Assembly (NCBI RefSeq): GCF_021655075.1
Contig: NZ_PPXX01000002.1
Location: 33,732 to 97,731, forward strand
From: Clostridium sp. Cult2
GTDB lineage: Bacteria > Bacillota > Clostridia > Tissierellales > Tepidimicrobiaceae
Direction: 5' to 3'
DNA length: 64,000 nucleotides
Shown here piece after piece: positions 23,813 to 32,017 of this stretch. Under the pieces are notes generated by a model, which saw only the letters and a program-made list of their open reading frames with translations, was not told the origin of the DNA and made no database searches. Every line of letters begins with the position of its first letter. The stretch's first letter is position 1. The translations under genes were made by a program, and so were the position numbers.

Positions 23813-24472
23813 TTACTCTTCTTCTGAATTTTCTTCTGATTCTTCTCCTATTACTGGAACTTCGTCTGCATCTATTTCTTCTACGTCTTCTTCTAATTCT
23901 TCTAATTCTTCTTCTGATGTAGGCTCTACTAGACTTGCTATTACATCATCTGCTTCTCTGAATACAACGATGTCTTCGTTGGTAAATATGTCCAGGTCTG
24001 ATACAAAAACAGGAGTATTGAAATCTATATTGGATACATCAACTTCAATTGATTGAGGAATGTCCATTGGTAAACATTCTATTTCAATTTCGTCTAATTG
24101 CTGCATCAATATACCTTCTTTTTCTTTAATATTATCCCTACCTGTTAATATGATAGGAATAGTTAATTTAACAGTCTCATCCATGTTAAGTTTTTGAAAA
24201 TCTACATGTAGGTATTGTTTTTTAAAGGGATGAACTTGCACTTCTTTAATCAATACAGGTGCAATTTTTCCATCTAACTCTAAGTCTATTAAAGTACTCA
24301 TTCCAGCACTTCTATATACCTTATCAAAAATGCGTGTATCAACTTGGATATGTTCTGTTTCTTCACCTTTACCATATAAAACTCCTGGAACAAAGTCACC
24401 TTGGCGAATTTTGCTAACTTTGTTTTTCCCAAGCCCTGTTCTTTTTTCTACTTGTATTTTAATTGCTGCCAT
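23813..24472 (-). CDS. rplY: 50S ribosomal protein L25 / general stress protein Ctc
   Basis: 219 residues. The N-terminal 5S-rRNA-binding L25 domain (KRTGLGKNKVSKIRQGDFVPGVLYG) is followed by the TL5/Ctc beta domain (PQSIEVDVSNIDFN). The C-terminal tail of about 25 residues is very acidic (EEELEELEEDVEEIDADEV). It binds 5S rRNA in the large subunit and, in Bacillus, is stress induced. It is monocistronic with its own terminator. Confidence 0.95.
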   Translation of the reverse strand: MAAIKIQVEKRTGLGKNKVSKIRQGDFVPGVLYGKGEETEHIQVDTRIFDKVYRSAGMSTLIDLELDGKIAPVLIKEVQVHPFKKQYLHVDFQKLNMDETVKLTIPIILTGRDNIKEKEGILMQQLDEIEIECLPMDIPQSIEVDVSNIDFNTPVFVSDLDIFTNEDIVVFREADDVIASLVEPTSEEELEELEEDVEEIDADEVPVIGEESEENSEEE

Positions 24473-24551
24473 GGGAATGCCTCCTTACTAAATATATTAT
24501 CTATTATATTTATATCAGATATGGACAATATTTGCAAACAAAAGGACTAAA

Positions 24552-24812
24552 TTACAAAATATTTTGTACTATTAATAGTAAAATGATACCTGGTATACCC
24601 AAAACACCAGCAATTATAGCAGTTAACGGATTGATTACTATACTTATTCCTATAAGACCACCTATCAAATTAACTATCAATAATAGAATCCCTCCTAAAA
24701 CCCCATTTACTATTAATTTAATAATAATTTTTATGGGAATTACCAACAATATGCCTATAATATATAGTAAAAATAATCCGAAAACAAAAGCCAACACAGA
24801 ACCAATCTCCAT
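24552..24812 (-). CDS. bofA: Pro-sigma-K processing inhibitor BofA
   Basis: 86 residues, almost entirely hydrophobic: FVFGLFLLYIIGILLVIPIK, a central GILLLIVNLIGGLIGISI and the family end NPLTAIIAGVLGIPGIILLL. BofA holds the SpoIVFB protease inactive in the outer forespore membrane until the sigma-G checkpoint clears. It lies next to a yaaL-like gene, as in Bacillus. Confidence 0.93.
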   Translation of the reverse strand: MEIGSVLAFVFGLFLLYIIGILLVIPIKIIIKLIVNGVLGGILLLIVNLIGGLIGISIVINPLTAIIAGVLGIPGIILLLIVQNIL

Positions 24813-24867
24813 AATATCCCCCCCATTATACTTTCTATTATATAATAGGGGACAGGTGGTGTAAATA

Positions 24868-25146
24868 TTACCTAATATTTCTTTCCTTTACCTTTTTTAA
24901 TAGATAAATATATTTAATCTTTGATGCTTTCAATTCATATATGGCATGGTCTACCAAATCTGGATCTGTTACAGACTCAAAATATACTTCCTTGTTTTTC
25001 CACTCCTCATGAGCCTTTTTTAAATTTTCTAGTATTTTTTCTTCTTCTGTCTTTTCTTTTGTTTTGAACTTTTTGGACAATATATTAGCATATTCTATTA
25101 CCCTTTGAGCTTTATCTTTATAATAATTCTTAGATTTATCCATCAA
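24868..25146 (-). CDS. YaaL-like DUF2508 protein
   Basis: 92 residues, helical and charged: NILSKKFKTKEKTEEEKILE and AHEEWKNKEVYFESVTDPDLVDHAIYELKASKIKYIYLLKKVKE (shown in pieces of the family pattern). The segment YFESVTDPDLVDHAIYE is characteristic of DUF2508. Bacillus yaaL precedes bofA in the same way. Function is unknown. Its ribosome site GGGGGT is in one arm of a strong hairpin (25150-25195). Confidence 0.85.
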   Translation of the reverse strand: MMDKSKNYYKDKAQRVIEYANILSKKFKTKEKTEEEKILENLKKAHEEWKNKEVYFESVTDPDLVDHAIYELKASKIKYIYLLKKVKERNIR

Positions 25147-25149
25147 AAT

Positions 25150-25195
25150 ACCCCCATGTTTTTAATATTCTTATTTTTTCCAAAAACATAGGGGT
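25150..25195 (-). terminator. Hairpin between DUF134 and yaaL-like gene, covering the yaaL ribosome site
   Basis: On the minus strand ACCCCTATGTTTTT pairs with AAAAACATGGGGGT (14 bp with one wobble), followed by TATTTT. It may end the mrp-DUF134 transcript. The GGGGG in its 3' arm is the Shine-Dalgarno of the next gene, so read-through transcripts would be poorly translated. Confidence 0.6.
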
Positions 25196-25200
25196 TTATA

Positions 25201-25635
25201 CTATCTACTACACCATCTACTACATCTTCTATTCTTTTTCTTGCAGACTACCTCTTCAGAATTACAAGAAGGACATAGGTTTTTATCCTTTATATAATTA
25301 ATTTCATAGGTTTTATTACACTTATTACATTTTAGCTCACAAAAGCTAAAAGCAAAATTTCCCCCTTTAATATTTATAGCCAATCCTTGAGTTAAAGCTA
25401 TTGCTATTTTCTTTCTAGCACTATCTATTATATTTTGGAAGGTTTGCCTAGATACCTCCATTATATCAGCACATTCCTGTTGAGTTAACCCTTCCATATC
25501 TTTTAGTCTTATAGCTTCTAATTCTTCTAGCTTTAATCTTACCTCTTCAATCTCTTGGTTTTCCTTACCTGAAGGCATAAAATACGTGGTATCAGGGAAA
25601 AATTCTATTTTCCTACATTTAATTGGTCTTGCCAT
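25201..25635 (-). CDS. DUF134 (COG1342) DNA-binding protein, copy 1
   Basis: 144 residues. MARPIKCRKIEFFPDTTYF is the family start. A sigma-70-region-4-like HTH follows: LEELEAIRLKDMEGLTQQECADIMEVSRQTFQNIIDSARKKI in order at about 35-75. A C-terminal zinc-ribbon-like tail has CNKC and CPSC pairs plus a basic CRSRWC-type end. It lies 21 bp after mrp and shares its promoter, which carries a perfect palindrome. It is the best candidate to bind that palindrome, as inferred from co-occurrence in this window. Confidence 0.9.
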   Translation of the reverse strand: MARPIKCRKIEFFPDTTYFMPSGKENQEIEEVRLKLEELEAIRLKDMEGLTQQECADIMEVSRQTFQNIIDSARKKIAIALTQGLAINIKGGNFAFSFCELKCNKCNKTYEINYIKDKNLCPSCNSEEVVCKKKNRRCSRWCSR

Positions 25636-25656
25636 ATGAATTCCCCCAAATACATT

Positions 25657-26487
25657 TTAAGTTAAGGAACTTACTATTTTACTACCAATTTCCTCAAAGG
25701 TTTTCTTTACTTCTTCCGTTAATTTTGAATTCCCATTTATAGAAATATTAGCTATATCCTTAGCCATAGGAAGTTCTCCCAATAGTTCTAAATTATTATT
25801 TCTTAAGAATTCAAAAGTATTTTCACTTTCGAATATTCTAATCTTCTTGCCACAATCAGGACATTTTACATAACTCATGTTTTCTACTACGCCAAGTACA
25901 GGTGTATTCATCTTCTTAGCCATATTTATAGCCTTTGAAACTATCATGGAGACCAAATCTTGAGGTACCGATACCATGACTAATCCTGATATAGGTATAG
26001 ACTGCATAACCGTTAAGGCCACATCTCCTGTTCCCGGAGGCATGTCTATGATGAGATAATCTAAATCTCCCCATAGAACATCGGTCCAAAACTGTTGCAC
26101 CACTCCCGCAATTAATGGACCTCTCCATATAACTGGTTGGTCTTCGTCTTCCATTAGGAGATTAAGGCTTATTACCTCTATTCCATTAAAAGTAGTAACA
26201 GGTATAATGCCTAATTCATTTGCAGTAGCCTTATCTTTGTTGATATTTAAAAGCCTTGGAATACTTGGACCTGTAATATCTGCATCCATTATCCCAACTT
26301 TAAATCCCTTTTTATTCAATTCTTCTGCAATCATTACAGAAACTGTAGATTTGCCAACTCCACCCTTACCGCTCATTACCCCAATAATCTTTTTGACTTG
26401 ATTAAAAGGATTGTTTTTCACGGTACATGTATTTTGTTGTTCGGTACTACAACTATTCTTTGATGGACAGTTATTGCAATCAGCCAT
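25657..26487 (-). CDS. mrp: Mrp/NBP35-family Fe-S cluster carrier ATPase
   Basis: 276 residues from ATG 26487 (AAAGGGATG upstream; a longer frame to 26583 runs through the promoter). An N-terminal cysteine cluster CNNCPSKNSC precedes the deviant Walker A VMSGKGGVGKST, switch IIDMPPGTGDVALTV and the cluster-binding CPDCGKK near the C-terminus. The family inserts or transfers Fe-S clusters in the cytoplasm. It is co-transcribed with DUF134. The promoter has the same palindrome as the NifX/MinD cluster at 42.7 kb. Confidence 0.95.
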   Translation of the reverse strand: MADCNNCPSKNSCSTEQQNTCTVKNNPFNQVKKIIGVMSGKGGVGKSTVSVMIAEELNKKGFKVGIMDADITGPSIPRLLNINKDKATANELGIIPVTTFNGIEVISLNLLMEDEDQPVIWRGPLIAGVVQQFWTDVLWGDLDYLIIDMPPGTGDVALTVMQSIPISGLVMVSVPQDLVSMIVSKAINMAKKMNTPVLGVVENMSYVKCPDCGKKIRIFESENTFEFLRNNNLELLGELPMAKDIANISINGNSKLTEEVKKTFEEIGSKIVSSLT

Positions 26488-26510
26488 GTTTTTCATCCCT
26501 TTCTTGAACT

Positions 26511-26559
26511 TATTGGCATATGCCAATATAATTGTACCCTTATTTAAATTCTCTGTCAA
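26511..26559 (-). promoter_or_regulatory. mrp-DUF134 promoter with perfect palindrome
   Basis: TTGACA (26559-26554) and TACAAT (26536-26531) are 17 nt apart. Four nt downstream of the -10 lies TATTGGCATATGCCAATA (26511-26528), an 18-bp perfect palindrome spanning the start site. The same 16-bp core with identical spacing occurs at 42710-42725. Confidence 0.85.
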
Positions 26560-26597
26560 TAAGGAAGTATTTTTCACTACCAATTTTTTATTACTCT

Positions 26598-27305
26598 CTA
26601 ATCCTGTTTAGAAATATATAATTTTTCTGAACTATCTATAGTTGCTAAATAAACATCTTCGATATGATTAATATGTTGAATTGATAGATTGTTTAAGAGC
26701 CATTCTTTATCTACTCCTGATTTGATTAAATTTTCTTCGAAAAGTTTACCATCATTGATAATAACTAATGGCAAATCTACAGGTTTGGCATACAATTTTA
26801 AATCTAAAGGGGTTACTGGTCTGTTGACTTCATTTTTAATAATACTGAATTGCCCATTGGGCTCTAAAATAGTATATTTTACCTCAGAAATATCAAATAT
26901 ATTCTTCAAACGTAATTGGGCTAAAAGTAAGTCTACATTTATATAATGTTTTTTTAAATTATTTCTTAAAATTTTGCCATTTTCTATTAGGATTACCGGT
27001 TTCCCATTAAAAAAGAAGGAAAACTTTCTACTTTTAAGTGATATGAGACTGAAAAAATAATGCCAAAATATTAGTGTCACTAGAGGAACTATCATATAGG
27101 TAAAAGATATTTCCCCATCCAATAGAGGAGATACGGTAATAGCTCCTAATATCCATATTAACACAAAGTCATAATGGGTCAGTTGATTTACAGCCCTTTT
27201 AAACATAAATCTTCCTACTATAAAAGCTATAACTCCTACTATTATAGTCCTAATTAAATATGATAATAATGAAATGTCTTTTACTACTCCAAATACTTTT
27301 AACAT
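26598..27305 (-). CDS. DUF421 (YetF-like) membrane protein
   Basis: 235 residues. Three transmembrane helices occupy the first 90 residues (YLIRTIIVGVIAFIVGRFM; FVLIWILGAITVSPLL; FTYMIVPLVTLIFWHYFF). The YetF C-terminal alpha-beta domain follows, with GKPVILIENGKILRNNLKKH and YTILEPNGQFSI. YetF-type proteins are linked to spore membranes and germination in several Firmicutes, but the molecular role is unknown. It lies 10 bp downstream of a paralogue. Confidence 0.9.
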   Translation of the reverse strand: MLKVFGVVKDISLLSYLIRTIIVGVIAFIVGRFMFKRAVNQLTHYDFVLIWILGAITVSPLLDGEISFTYMIVPLVTLIFWHYFFSLISLKSRKFSFFFNGKPVILIENGKILRNNLKKHYINVDLLLAQLRLKNIFDISEVKYTILEPNGQFSIIKNEVNRPVTPLDLKLYAKPVDLPLVIINDGKLFEENLIKSGVDKEWLLNNLSIQHINHIEDVYLATIDSSEKLYISKQD

Positions 27306-27315
27306 ATAAACTCTC

Positions 27316-28014
27316 CTACCTAATAATATATAAATCTTTTCTAGGAGTTAAAATTCCTATATAGATGCTATCAATTTTATCAATATTGTTTAATTTAAGC
27401 TGGTGGTCAATCCATTCATAATTCAATCCATTTTTTTTAAGAGTGATTTCGTCTACTTTACCTTTATAAATTATGATTTGTGATAAAACTTCCTCTGGTG
27501 TTTCTATAGCCATCATCTTTCTTGTTATAGGAAGACTGTTATTATTAATAGCCACACTAAACTTTCCCGTAGATTCAGCTATTAAATATTCTACGTCTTG
27601 GATACTATGGACACCATTTTGTCTTAATATTGAAAACATATTATCTATGGTTAGTTTTGCTTTGGATAAATTTTCTTTTATAGGTTTACCTTTTTTTATT
27701 AAAATAATAGGTTTTTGCGAGACAATAGTAGGTGCCTTAGTATATAGATATGAAATAAATAGATTTATCAATGTATATAATATAATTATGCCTGCAGCAT
27801 CTACAAGCCTTCCTTTAGGACTAACCATCCTAGCTGCAGCAATATGACTCACACCTGCTGCCATCAAAAAATTATATGGAGTCAATATTCCAGGTTGTCG
27901 AAAGCCCATTATTTTTGATGAGCCAAATAAAAAGAAATATAGAATTGAGGCTCTAATGAACAATTCTAATATACTTAAAGTTTTTGCTTCTAAAAATATA
28001 TTTTTTAGATGCAC
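27316..28014 (-). CDS. DUF421 (YetF-like) membrane protein, paralogue
   Basis: 232 residues with the DUF421 layout: three helices (IRASILYFFLFGSSKIMG, YNFLMAAGVSHIAAARM, LVDAAGIIILYTLINLFI) and a C-terminal domain with KPIILIKKGKPIKENLSKA and VEYLIAESTGKFSVAI. The GFRQPG motif after helix 1 is typical. It begins the two-gene run and is divergent from the DUF1657 gene. Confidence 0.9.
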   Translation of the reverse strand: MHLKNIFLEAKTLSILELFIRASILYFFLFGSSKIMGFRQPGILTPYNFLMAAGVSHIAAARMVSPKGRLVDAAGIIILYTLINLFISYLYTKAPTIVSQKPIILIKKGKPIKENLSKAKLTIDNMFSILRQNGVHSIQDVEYLIAESTGKFSVAINNNSLPITRKMMAIETPEEVLSQIIIYKGKVDEITLKKNGLNYEWIDHQLKLNNIDKIDSIYIGILTPRKDLYIIR

Positions 28015-28159
28015 TTGCTTATCACCACCTTATTAAAAAAGATTATCGTTAATATTTATTTACAATAATCAACATCTTTATGTATAGATTACTGATAAAA
28101 TATAAATTTTTACACATACTAAGTTAAGAAAATTATATTTGTAATTGGAGGAGAACTAT

Positions 28160-28369
28160 ATGACGGTAGTAAATAAAATTCAACAGGCCTTAGTTAGTGC
28201 TCAGGGGCTTTCTGCCCAATTAAAGACATTTTCTATGGATACAGAGGATCAGCAAGCAAAACAAAGTTTTAGTCAATTAGCACAATCAGCTGAAAATATA
28301 ATGCATGAACTACAAAGTAGGCTTGATTATTTACAGTCTCAAGAGCCTCAGTATAGGCAACAACAATAG
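28160..28369 (+). CDS. DUF1657 small protein
   Basis: 69 residues from ATG 28160 (TTGGAGGAG upstream). MTVVNKIQQALVSAQGLSAQ and LKTFSMDTEDQQAKQSFSQL are diagnostic of DUF1657, a short helical protein often encoded with spoVA and DUF421 genes in spore formers. It is probably packaged in or expressed with the spore, but its function is unknown. It is divergently arranged with two DUF421 genes, the usual neighbourhood. Confidence 0.9.
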   Translation: MTVVNKIQQALVSAQGLSAQLKTFSMDTEDQQAKQSFSQLAQSAENIMHELQSRLDYLQSQEPQYRQQQ

Positions 28370-28380
28370 CATGTTTAATG

Positions 28381-28428
28381 CACAAAATCCTTTCCTGCAA
28401 TATTGGTACTTCTGGAAAGGATTTTGTG
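28381..28428. terminator. Terminator after DUF1657
   Basis: CACAAAATCCTTTCC and GGAAAGGATTTTGTG form a 15-bp stem between the convergent DUF1657 and thioredoxin-like genes. Confidence 0.85.
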
Positions 28429-28443
28429 TTTTCCATTATTTTA

Positions 28444-28677
28444 TTATTTTTGTAACATCTTCTTCAATTCCTTCACCTTAGGTACCTTGCCAACGGATTT
28501 AACTTCTCCATCTATTACTAGACCTGGGGTACTCATTACTCCGTAGCTGACTATTACTGCTAGATTATCTATCTTTTCTATTGTACCCTCTATCTTTAGT
28601 TCCTTTAATGCAATTTCTAAATTTTTCTCTAATTTTTCACATTTAGAACAACCAGTGCCTAATACCTTAATTTCCAT
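28444..28677 (-). CDS. Thioredoxin-like small redox protein (redox-active disulfide protein 2 type)
   Basis: 77 residues. MEIKVLGTGCSKCEKLEKN has the CxxC active site at 10-13, and the cis-Pro region VMSTPGLVIDGEVKSVGKVP follows. This family pairs with DUF318 permeases, as here 17 bp downstream of one. It probably supplies electrons or handles a thiophilic metal or metalloid. Confidence 0.9.
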   Translation of the reverse strand: MEIKVLGTGCSKCEKLEKNLEIALKELKIEGTIEKIDNLAVIVSYGVMSTPGLVIDGEVKSVGKVPKVKELKKMLQK

Positions 28678-28693
28678 ACTGTATTCACCCTTC

Positions 28694-29698
28694 CTATATT
28701 AATAGTGATGAAAAGCCATTAAGTCCATATCCTACGATTATTATTCCAAAAGTTACAATTGCTACAAAGGTGGCTAATAGCCTTGGTTTTACTACTTTGC
28801 TTAGCATAACCAAAGATGGAATTGATAAAGTTGTAACTCCCATCATAAAGGAGATCACGGTACCAATGCCTACTCCTTTGGCAATTAGAGCTTCTGCTAT
28901 GGGGATGGTGCCAAATATATCTGCATAAATTGGTATACCAATAAAAGTTGCAATTAATACTGAGAAGGGATTTCCTTCTCCTAATATTCTTTCTATAATG
29001 GATCGGGGAACCCAGTTATGGATTCCTGCTCCTATAGCTACTCCTGCTAATATATAAGGCCATACTCTACCCACTATATCCCTTACTTGAGATTTGGCAA
29101 ATTCTATTCTATCTTTACGGGTCATAGTGTCTATTTCAATATCTACATTCTCCACACCCCATACATAAGATTCCACATACTTTTCCATTTTTAATCTATT
29201 GATTAAAACCCCACCAATAACTGCTACTACTAGCCCTACAGCTACATAAACTATTGCAATCTTAGTGCCAAAGAAGGACATTAATAGCATAAGGGAGGCT
29301 AAATCTATCATGGGGGATGATATTAAGAAGGAAAAGGTAGCTCCTAAAGGTAATCCTGCTGACACAAAACCTATAAAAATGGGTATGCTGGAGCAAGAAC
29401 AAAAAGGAGTTACAGTTCCCAACAATGCTCCAAATATATTCCCCTTTAGTCCTTCAAACCTGCCGATAATCTTTTTGGTTCTCTCTGGTGGAAAATAACT
29501 TTGTATGAAGGATATGATGAATATCATCACTGACAATAATATGAAAATCTTTATGGTATCATATATGAAAAAGTGAACACTTCCACCTATTCTAGTTTCC
29601 ATTGATAGTCTAAACACCTTTTCAACTAATAGCTCAACTAAATTCCACAGCCATTTCATCTTCAATAGCTGATTGTTGAGCCAAGAGAATATACTCAT
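28694..29698 (-). CDS. DUF318/ArsP-type permease
   Basis: 334 residues from ATG 29698 (GGCGGTGA upstream). Eight or more hydrophobic helices. The hallmark GTVTPFCSCSSIPIFIGFVS carries the cysteines that bind the substrate in ArsP-like permeases, followed by PLGATFSFLISSPMIDLASL. The family exports trivalent organoarsenicals or other thiophilic compounds; the substrate here is unknown. It is in an operon with an ArsR repressor, a CobW GTPase and a thioredoxin-like protein. Confidence 0.9.
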   Translation of the reverse strand: MSIFSWLNNQLLKMKWLWNLVELLVEKVFRLSMETRIGGSVHFFIYDTIKIFILLSVMIFIISFIQSYFPPERTKKIIGRFEGLKGNIFGALLGTVTPFCSCSSIPIFIGFVSAGLPLGATFSFLISSPMIDLASLMLLMSFFGTKIAIVYVAVGLVVAVIGGVLINRLKMEKYVESYVWGVENVDIEIDTMTRKDRIEFAKSQVRDIVGRVWPYILAGVAIGAGIHNWVPRSIIERILGEGNPFSVLIATFIGIPIYADIFGTIPIAEALIAKGVGIGTVISFMMGVTTLSIPSLVMLSKVVKPRLLATFVAIVTFGIIIVGYGLNGFSSLLI

Positions 29699-29715
29699 CA
29701 AAATCACCGCCTATT

Positions 29716-30063
29716 TTATTTACATATATTTGCCAATTCAATATATTTGGCCGCTGCCTTACTCTTTTCTAAATCCAACTTCAATACTGGATAATTTGCT
29801 ACATTGTTAACTATTTTTGTTAGTATATCTTCAAACAGTTTATCCTCTAAATTTAATGAATAGAAAGTATATTGCTCCTTTTTTTCATCCTTTACCAATC
29901 CCATATCCCTAAGTCTAGCTAAATGTTTGGATATATTAGGCTGAGATATGCCAGTAATTCCAGTAATTTGACATACGCAAAATTCATTGTGATATAAAAG
30001 CACCATTATTCTAAGTCGAGTTTCGTCAGAAAGCAATTTAAAATAATTTAGTAATTTATCCAT
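29716..30063 (-). CDS. ArsR-family repressor
   Basis: 115 residues. LLSDETRLRIMVLLYHNEFCVCQI includes the CVC metal or metalloid motif in the sensor helix, and SQPNISKHLARLRDMGLV is the recognition helix. A further Cys is the penultimate residue. It likely senses arsenite or antimonite or a related ligand and represses the cobW-arsR-permease operon. It lies between cobW and the permease gene. Confidence 0.93.
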   Translation of the reverse strand: MDKLLNYFKLLSDETRLRIMVLLYHNEFCVCQITGITGISQPNISKHLARLRDMGLVKDEKKEQYTFYSLNLEDKLFEDILTKIVNNVANYPVLKLDLEKSKAAAKYIELANICK

Positions 30064-30075
30064 TTAACTCTCCCC

Positions 30076-31008
30076 CTATCTTAATATCATCTTTTCCCCT
30101 ATTATTTCTTCCCAAGTGTTAAATATAGGTCTTATTATCTGAGGTCCTACTTTAGATATAATAACCAATTGAGAGCTTTCTTCTCCTTTATCCGTTGGTC
30201 TATAATCTATCCTTTTACCTACTACATCTACTTGATTCCAACCATCTTCCAATTGGAAAAATCCTTTTACTCTATAACAATCCTCTTTTATAGTATCTAT
30301 AAATTGGGTAAGCTTTTCTTTAGTTAATTTACCTTCATAGGTTAGTATTAGAGTTTTAGGTCTGTTTTCTGGAGTATTGGTACTGTCTTCTACCCCAAGC
30401 CAATCTTCTTCTAAAAGGTCTTTTCCCAAAAAATCATAATCTATTTTCCCATTTATAGATTCTATAATATCTACTTTAGGGTTTATCTCTTTTATTTTTT
30501 CCTTTACCTTATTTAGTTTTAATTCATCTATTAAATCTACTTTACTTAATACTGTTAAATGGCAAAATTTAAGTTGTCTTTCTACTGTTTCTATATCTTC
30601 TATCTGGTCTAAAAAGTTAACCCCATCCACTATACAAATGGCTCCACTATATTCGTATACATCCCCTTTAGCTGCCTTTACAGCTTCTAAAAACTCTCCT
30701 ATATTAGACGGGTCAGCTAGGCCTGAGCTTTCTACAAATACATATTCCATATCTCTATCTGCCATCTCTACTAAAGCGGATACAAAGGAAAGTTGTAAAC
30801 AAGAGCAAAATATTGAACCTCTGTTTATCTCCACTAACTCCATACCTTCCTTTTCGATTATAGTTCCGTCTATGCCTACTTTACCGAATTCATTCATTAT
30901 TACTGCCACTTTTTTACCAGTTAAATCCTTTAAAACATTGGTTAAAAAGGTAGTCTTTCCTGCACCTAAAAAACCTGTAAGTAAATATAATTTTGTTTTA
31001 TTTGCCAT
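30076..31008 (-). CDS. CobW/ZNG-family GTPase (metallochaperone)
   Basis: 310 residues. P-loop LTGFLGAGKTTFLTN at 9-23, the switch VFVESSGLADPSNI, guanine specificity SKVDLI and the metal site NRGSIFCSCLQLS (a CxCC-like CSC variant). A C-terminal CobW domain begins near 215. These GTPases deliver metals such as Zn or Co to client enzymes. Here the gene leads an operon with an ArsR repressor and permease, which is unusual for a zinc chaperone and suggests metal- or metalloid-linked control. Confidence 0.9.
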   Translation of the reverse strand: MANKTKLYLLTGFLGAGKTTFLTNVLKDLTGKKVAVIMNEFGKVGIDGTIIEKEGMELVEINRGSIFCSCLQLSFVSALVEMADRDMEYVFVESSGLADPSNIGEFLEAVKAAKGDVYEYSGAICIVDGVNFLDQIEDIETVERQLKFCHLTVLSKVDLIDELKLNKVKEKIKEINPKVDIIESINGKIDYDFLGKDLLEEDWLGVEDSTNTPENRPKTLILTYEGKLTKEKLTQFIDTIKEDCYRVKGFFQLEDGWNQVDVVGKRIDYRPTDKGEESSQLVIISKVGPQIIRPIFNTWEEIIGEKMILR

Positions 31009-31041
31009 ATATATTCCTCCTTGAAATTGATTTAATATATT

Positions 31042-31102
31042 ATATACTTATATGCCTATATGGGTATATATGTATAATACCTTTGTTATTGTAATTTGTC
31101 AA
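31042..31102 (-). promoter_or_regulatory. cobW-arsR-permease promoter with ATAT-periodic operator
   Basis: TTGACA (31102-31097) and TATTAT (31079-31074) are 17 nt apart. Downstream the minus strand reads ATATACCCATATAGGCATAT and AAGTATAT, ATAT recurring every 8 bp (31069-31042). ArsR/SmtB operators are imperfect AT-rich inverted repeats of this kind, so autoregulation by the operon's ArsR is likely. Confidence 0.6.
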
Positions 31103-31140
31103 TAGTTTAACACTAATTTTGAAATTTATTTTTTAAATAA

Positions 31141-31182
31141 AACCTCCTATATAATATCTAATTAGACATTATATAGGAGGTT
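31141..31182 (-). terminator. Terminator of the two-component operon
   Basis: AACCTCCTATATAAT and ATTATATAGGAGGTT form a long stem with TTTTATTT after it on the minus strand. Confidence 0.8.
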
Positions 31183-31219
31183 CGGAAATCTCCGACTTTT
31201 ATAGATTTATTCTCTCATT

Positions 31220-32017
31220 CTAACCCTTATTTCTAAAATACTCCAAAAAATCACCAGGTAAACATTTTGCGTATTTTTTAAATACTGAAATAAAGTATCT
31301 ATAATTACTAAATCCTACATCAGAAGCAATTGTATAGATTTTTCCCTCCCCTGTTTTCATATAATTGATTGCTTTTTGAATCCTATATCTATTTACAAAT
31401 TCATTAAAAGTATAGCTTGTCTCTTCTTTAAACTTCTGATTTAAATAGGTATCACTCATTCCAAGAGGTTCGACTAAATCTTGAATACTTATTTTTTTAC
31501 TATAGTTTTCCTCTACATACTGGAGTAAATAGGAAACGTGCTTGGATACCTTAGGTTTATTTTGAACAAAATCTATTGGGAGGACTTCTATATCTTCAAT
31601 ATCTACTGAACTTTCTTTTAACATTTCATATTGTTTTCTCAAGCTGACCTGCTCTTTAGCTCTTTCTAAAGCTTCAAATAACTGACTCTGATCTACTGGT
31701 TTTAGCAAGTACTCACTAACCCCTAATTTAATTGCTTTTTTTGCAAATTCAAATTCATCGTAACCAGATATTATGATGGCACTATAAATTGAATCATTTG
31801 CACTTTTCTCAAGCATAGTAATACCATCCATTATAGGCATAGTAATATCTAGGATTACAATATCAGGTTCTAATTCTTTTATTTTCGCTAATCCTTCCCG
31901 CCCATTAGCAGCTTCATCTATTACTATACAATCAGATTTCAGCCAATCAAATGTATAACGAAGTCCCTTACGAATCATTTCTTCATCTTCCACAATTAAA
32001 ACCTTATACATTTTCAT
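31220..32017 (-). CDS. YesN-like response regulator with AraC-type DNA-binding domain
   Basis: 265 residues. The receiver domain has VLIVEDEEMIRKGLRYTFDW, the phosphoacceptor Asp in EPDIVILDITMPIMDG and the Lys in SEYLLKPVDQSQ. The C-terminal AraC HTH is ISIQDLVEPLGMSDTYLNQK plus IYTIASDVGFSNYRYFISVF. It overlaps the kinase gene by 14 bp. It presumably activates the adjacent ABC transporter operon. Confidence 0.93.
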   Translation of the reverse strand: MKMYKVLIVEDEEMIRKGLRYTFDWLKSDCIVIDEAANGREGLAKIKELEPDIVILDITMPIMDGITMLEKSANDSIYSAIIISGYDEFEFAKKAIKLGVSEYLLKPVDQSQLFEALERAKEQVSLRKQYEMLKESSVDIEDIEVLPIDFVQNKPKVSKHVSYLLQYVEENYSKKISIQDLVEPLGMSDTYLNQKFKEETSYTFNEFVNRYRIQKAINYMKTGEGKIYTIASDVGFSNYRYFISVFKKYAKCLPGDFLEYFRNKG

